From assembly GCA_014155875.1 (NCBI GenBank), contig JACEFZ010017415.1, positions 1,290,001 to 1,354,000 on the forward strand: a stretch of DNA of 64,000 bases, given 5' to 3'. The notes below the pieces were generated by a model. That model did not search any database. It was not told where the DNA came from and was given only the letters and a program-made list of their open reading frames with translations. Positions 63,961 to 64,000 of this stretch are shown piece by piece (position 1 is the stretch's first letter; each line of letters opens with the position of its first letter). Both the position numbers and the translations under genes were made by a program. This DNA comes from Cepaea nemoralis. Taxonomy: Eukaryota; Mollusca; Gastropoda; Stylommatophora; Helicidae.

Positions 63961-64000
63961 TCATCCGAGGAAGCGAGTGTCGGTGCATATGCAGGGATAA

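Overview
This is a eukaryotic (metazoan) genomic window. It is AT-rich, gene-poor and packed with transposable elements. The only host gene I can support is the interior of a contactin-associated-protein / neurexin-IV (CNTNAP / Nrx-IV) gene on the minus strand. Eight small exons lie between 55,686 and 14,036, separated by introns of about 0.8 to 10 kb. In order they encode the end of a laminin-G domain, an EGF module, the fibrinogen-like module and most of the next laminin-G domain. All seven exon-exon phases agree and every exon has AG/GT borders. The 5' exons lie beyond 64,000; the 3' exons were not found below 14,036. Large repeat-filled introns, I-type LINEs carrying RNase H, RTE LINEs, Penelope-like and Merlin elements suggest an invertebrate. 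A mollusc or other lophotrochozoan is my best guess, with low confidence.

Nearly everything else is mobile DNA. From 0 to 14 kb: a decayed mariner with TA target sites, LINE RNase H fragments, RTE fragments, a Penelope-like element with an inverted second copy of its 5' part, minisatellites, and a long minus-strand I-type LINE interrupted by a second LINE. From 15 to 23 kb: a complete LTR retrotransposon (5-bp target duplication) whose pol order is protease-integrase-RT-RNase H, as in the Gmr1 group of Ty3/gypsy elements. From 25 to 33 kb: a long AT microsatellite, two SINEs, a 704-bp palindromic element and several RTE fragments. From 33.6 to 39 kb: a second Gmr1-type element, internally deleted, with 1.25-kb LTRs. 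From 39 to 53 kb: SINE and LINE remnants and a mariner with a LINE nested inside it. From 54.2 to 55.4 kb: a Merlin (ISXO2/IS1595-like) DNA transposon with matching TIRs, an 8-bp target duplication and an open transposase frame. From 56.8 to 64 kb: a nearly full-length RTE LINE and a second, minus-strand LINE carrying two nested insertions.

The most interesting observation is a tRNA-headed SINE family present twice (25,562-25,828 minus; 61,797-62,052 plus). Each copy carries what reads as a type I hammerhead ribozyme just downstream of the tRNA-like head. One copy has the full catalytic core (CUGAUGA...GAAA with stems I, II and III); the other has one core substitution, and most differences between the copies keep the helices paired. 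The intact-core copy lies in sense orientation in the CNTNAP-like gene, ending about 19 nt upstream of a 3' splice site. The pre-mRNA therefore should contain a potentially self-cleaving motif about 107 nt before that exon.
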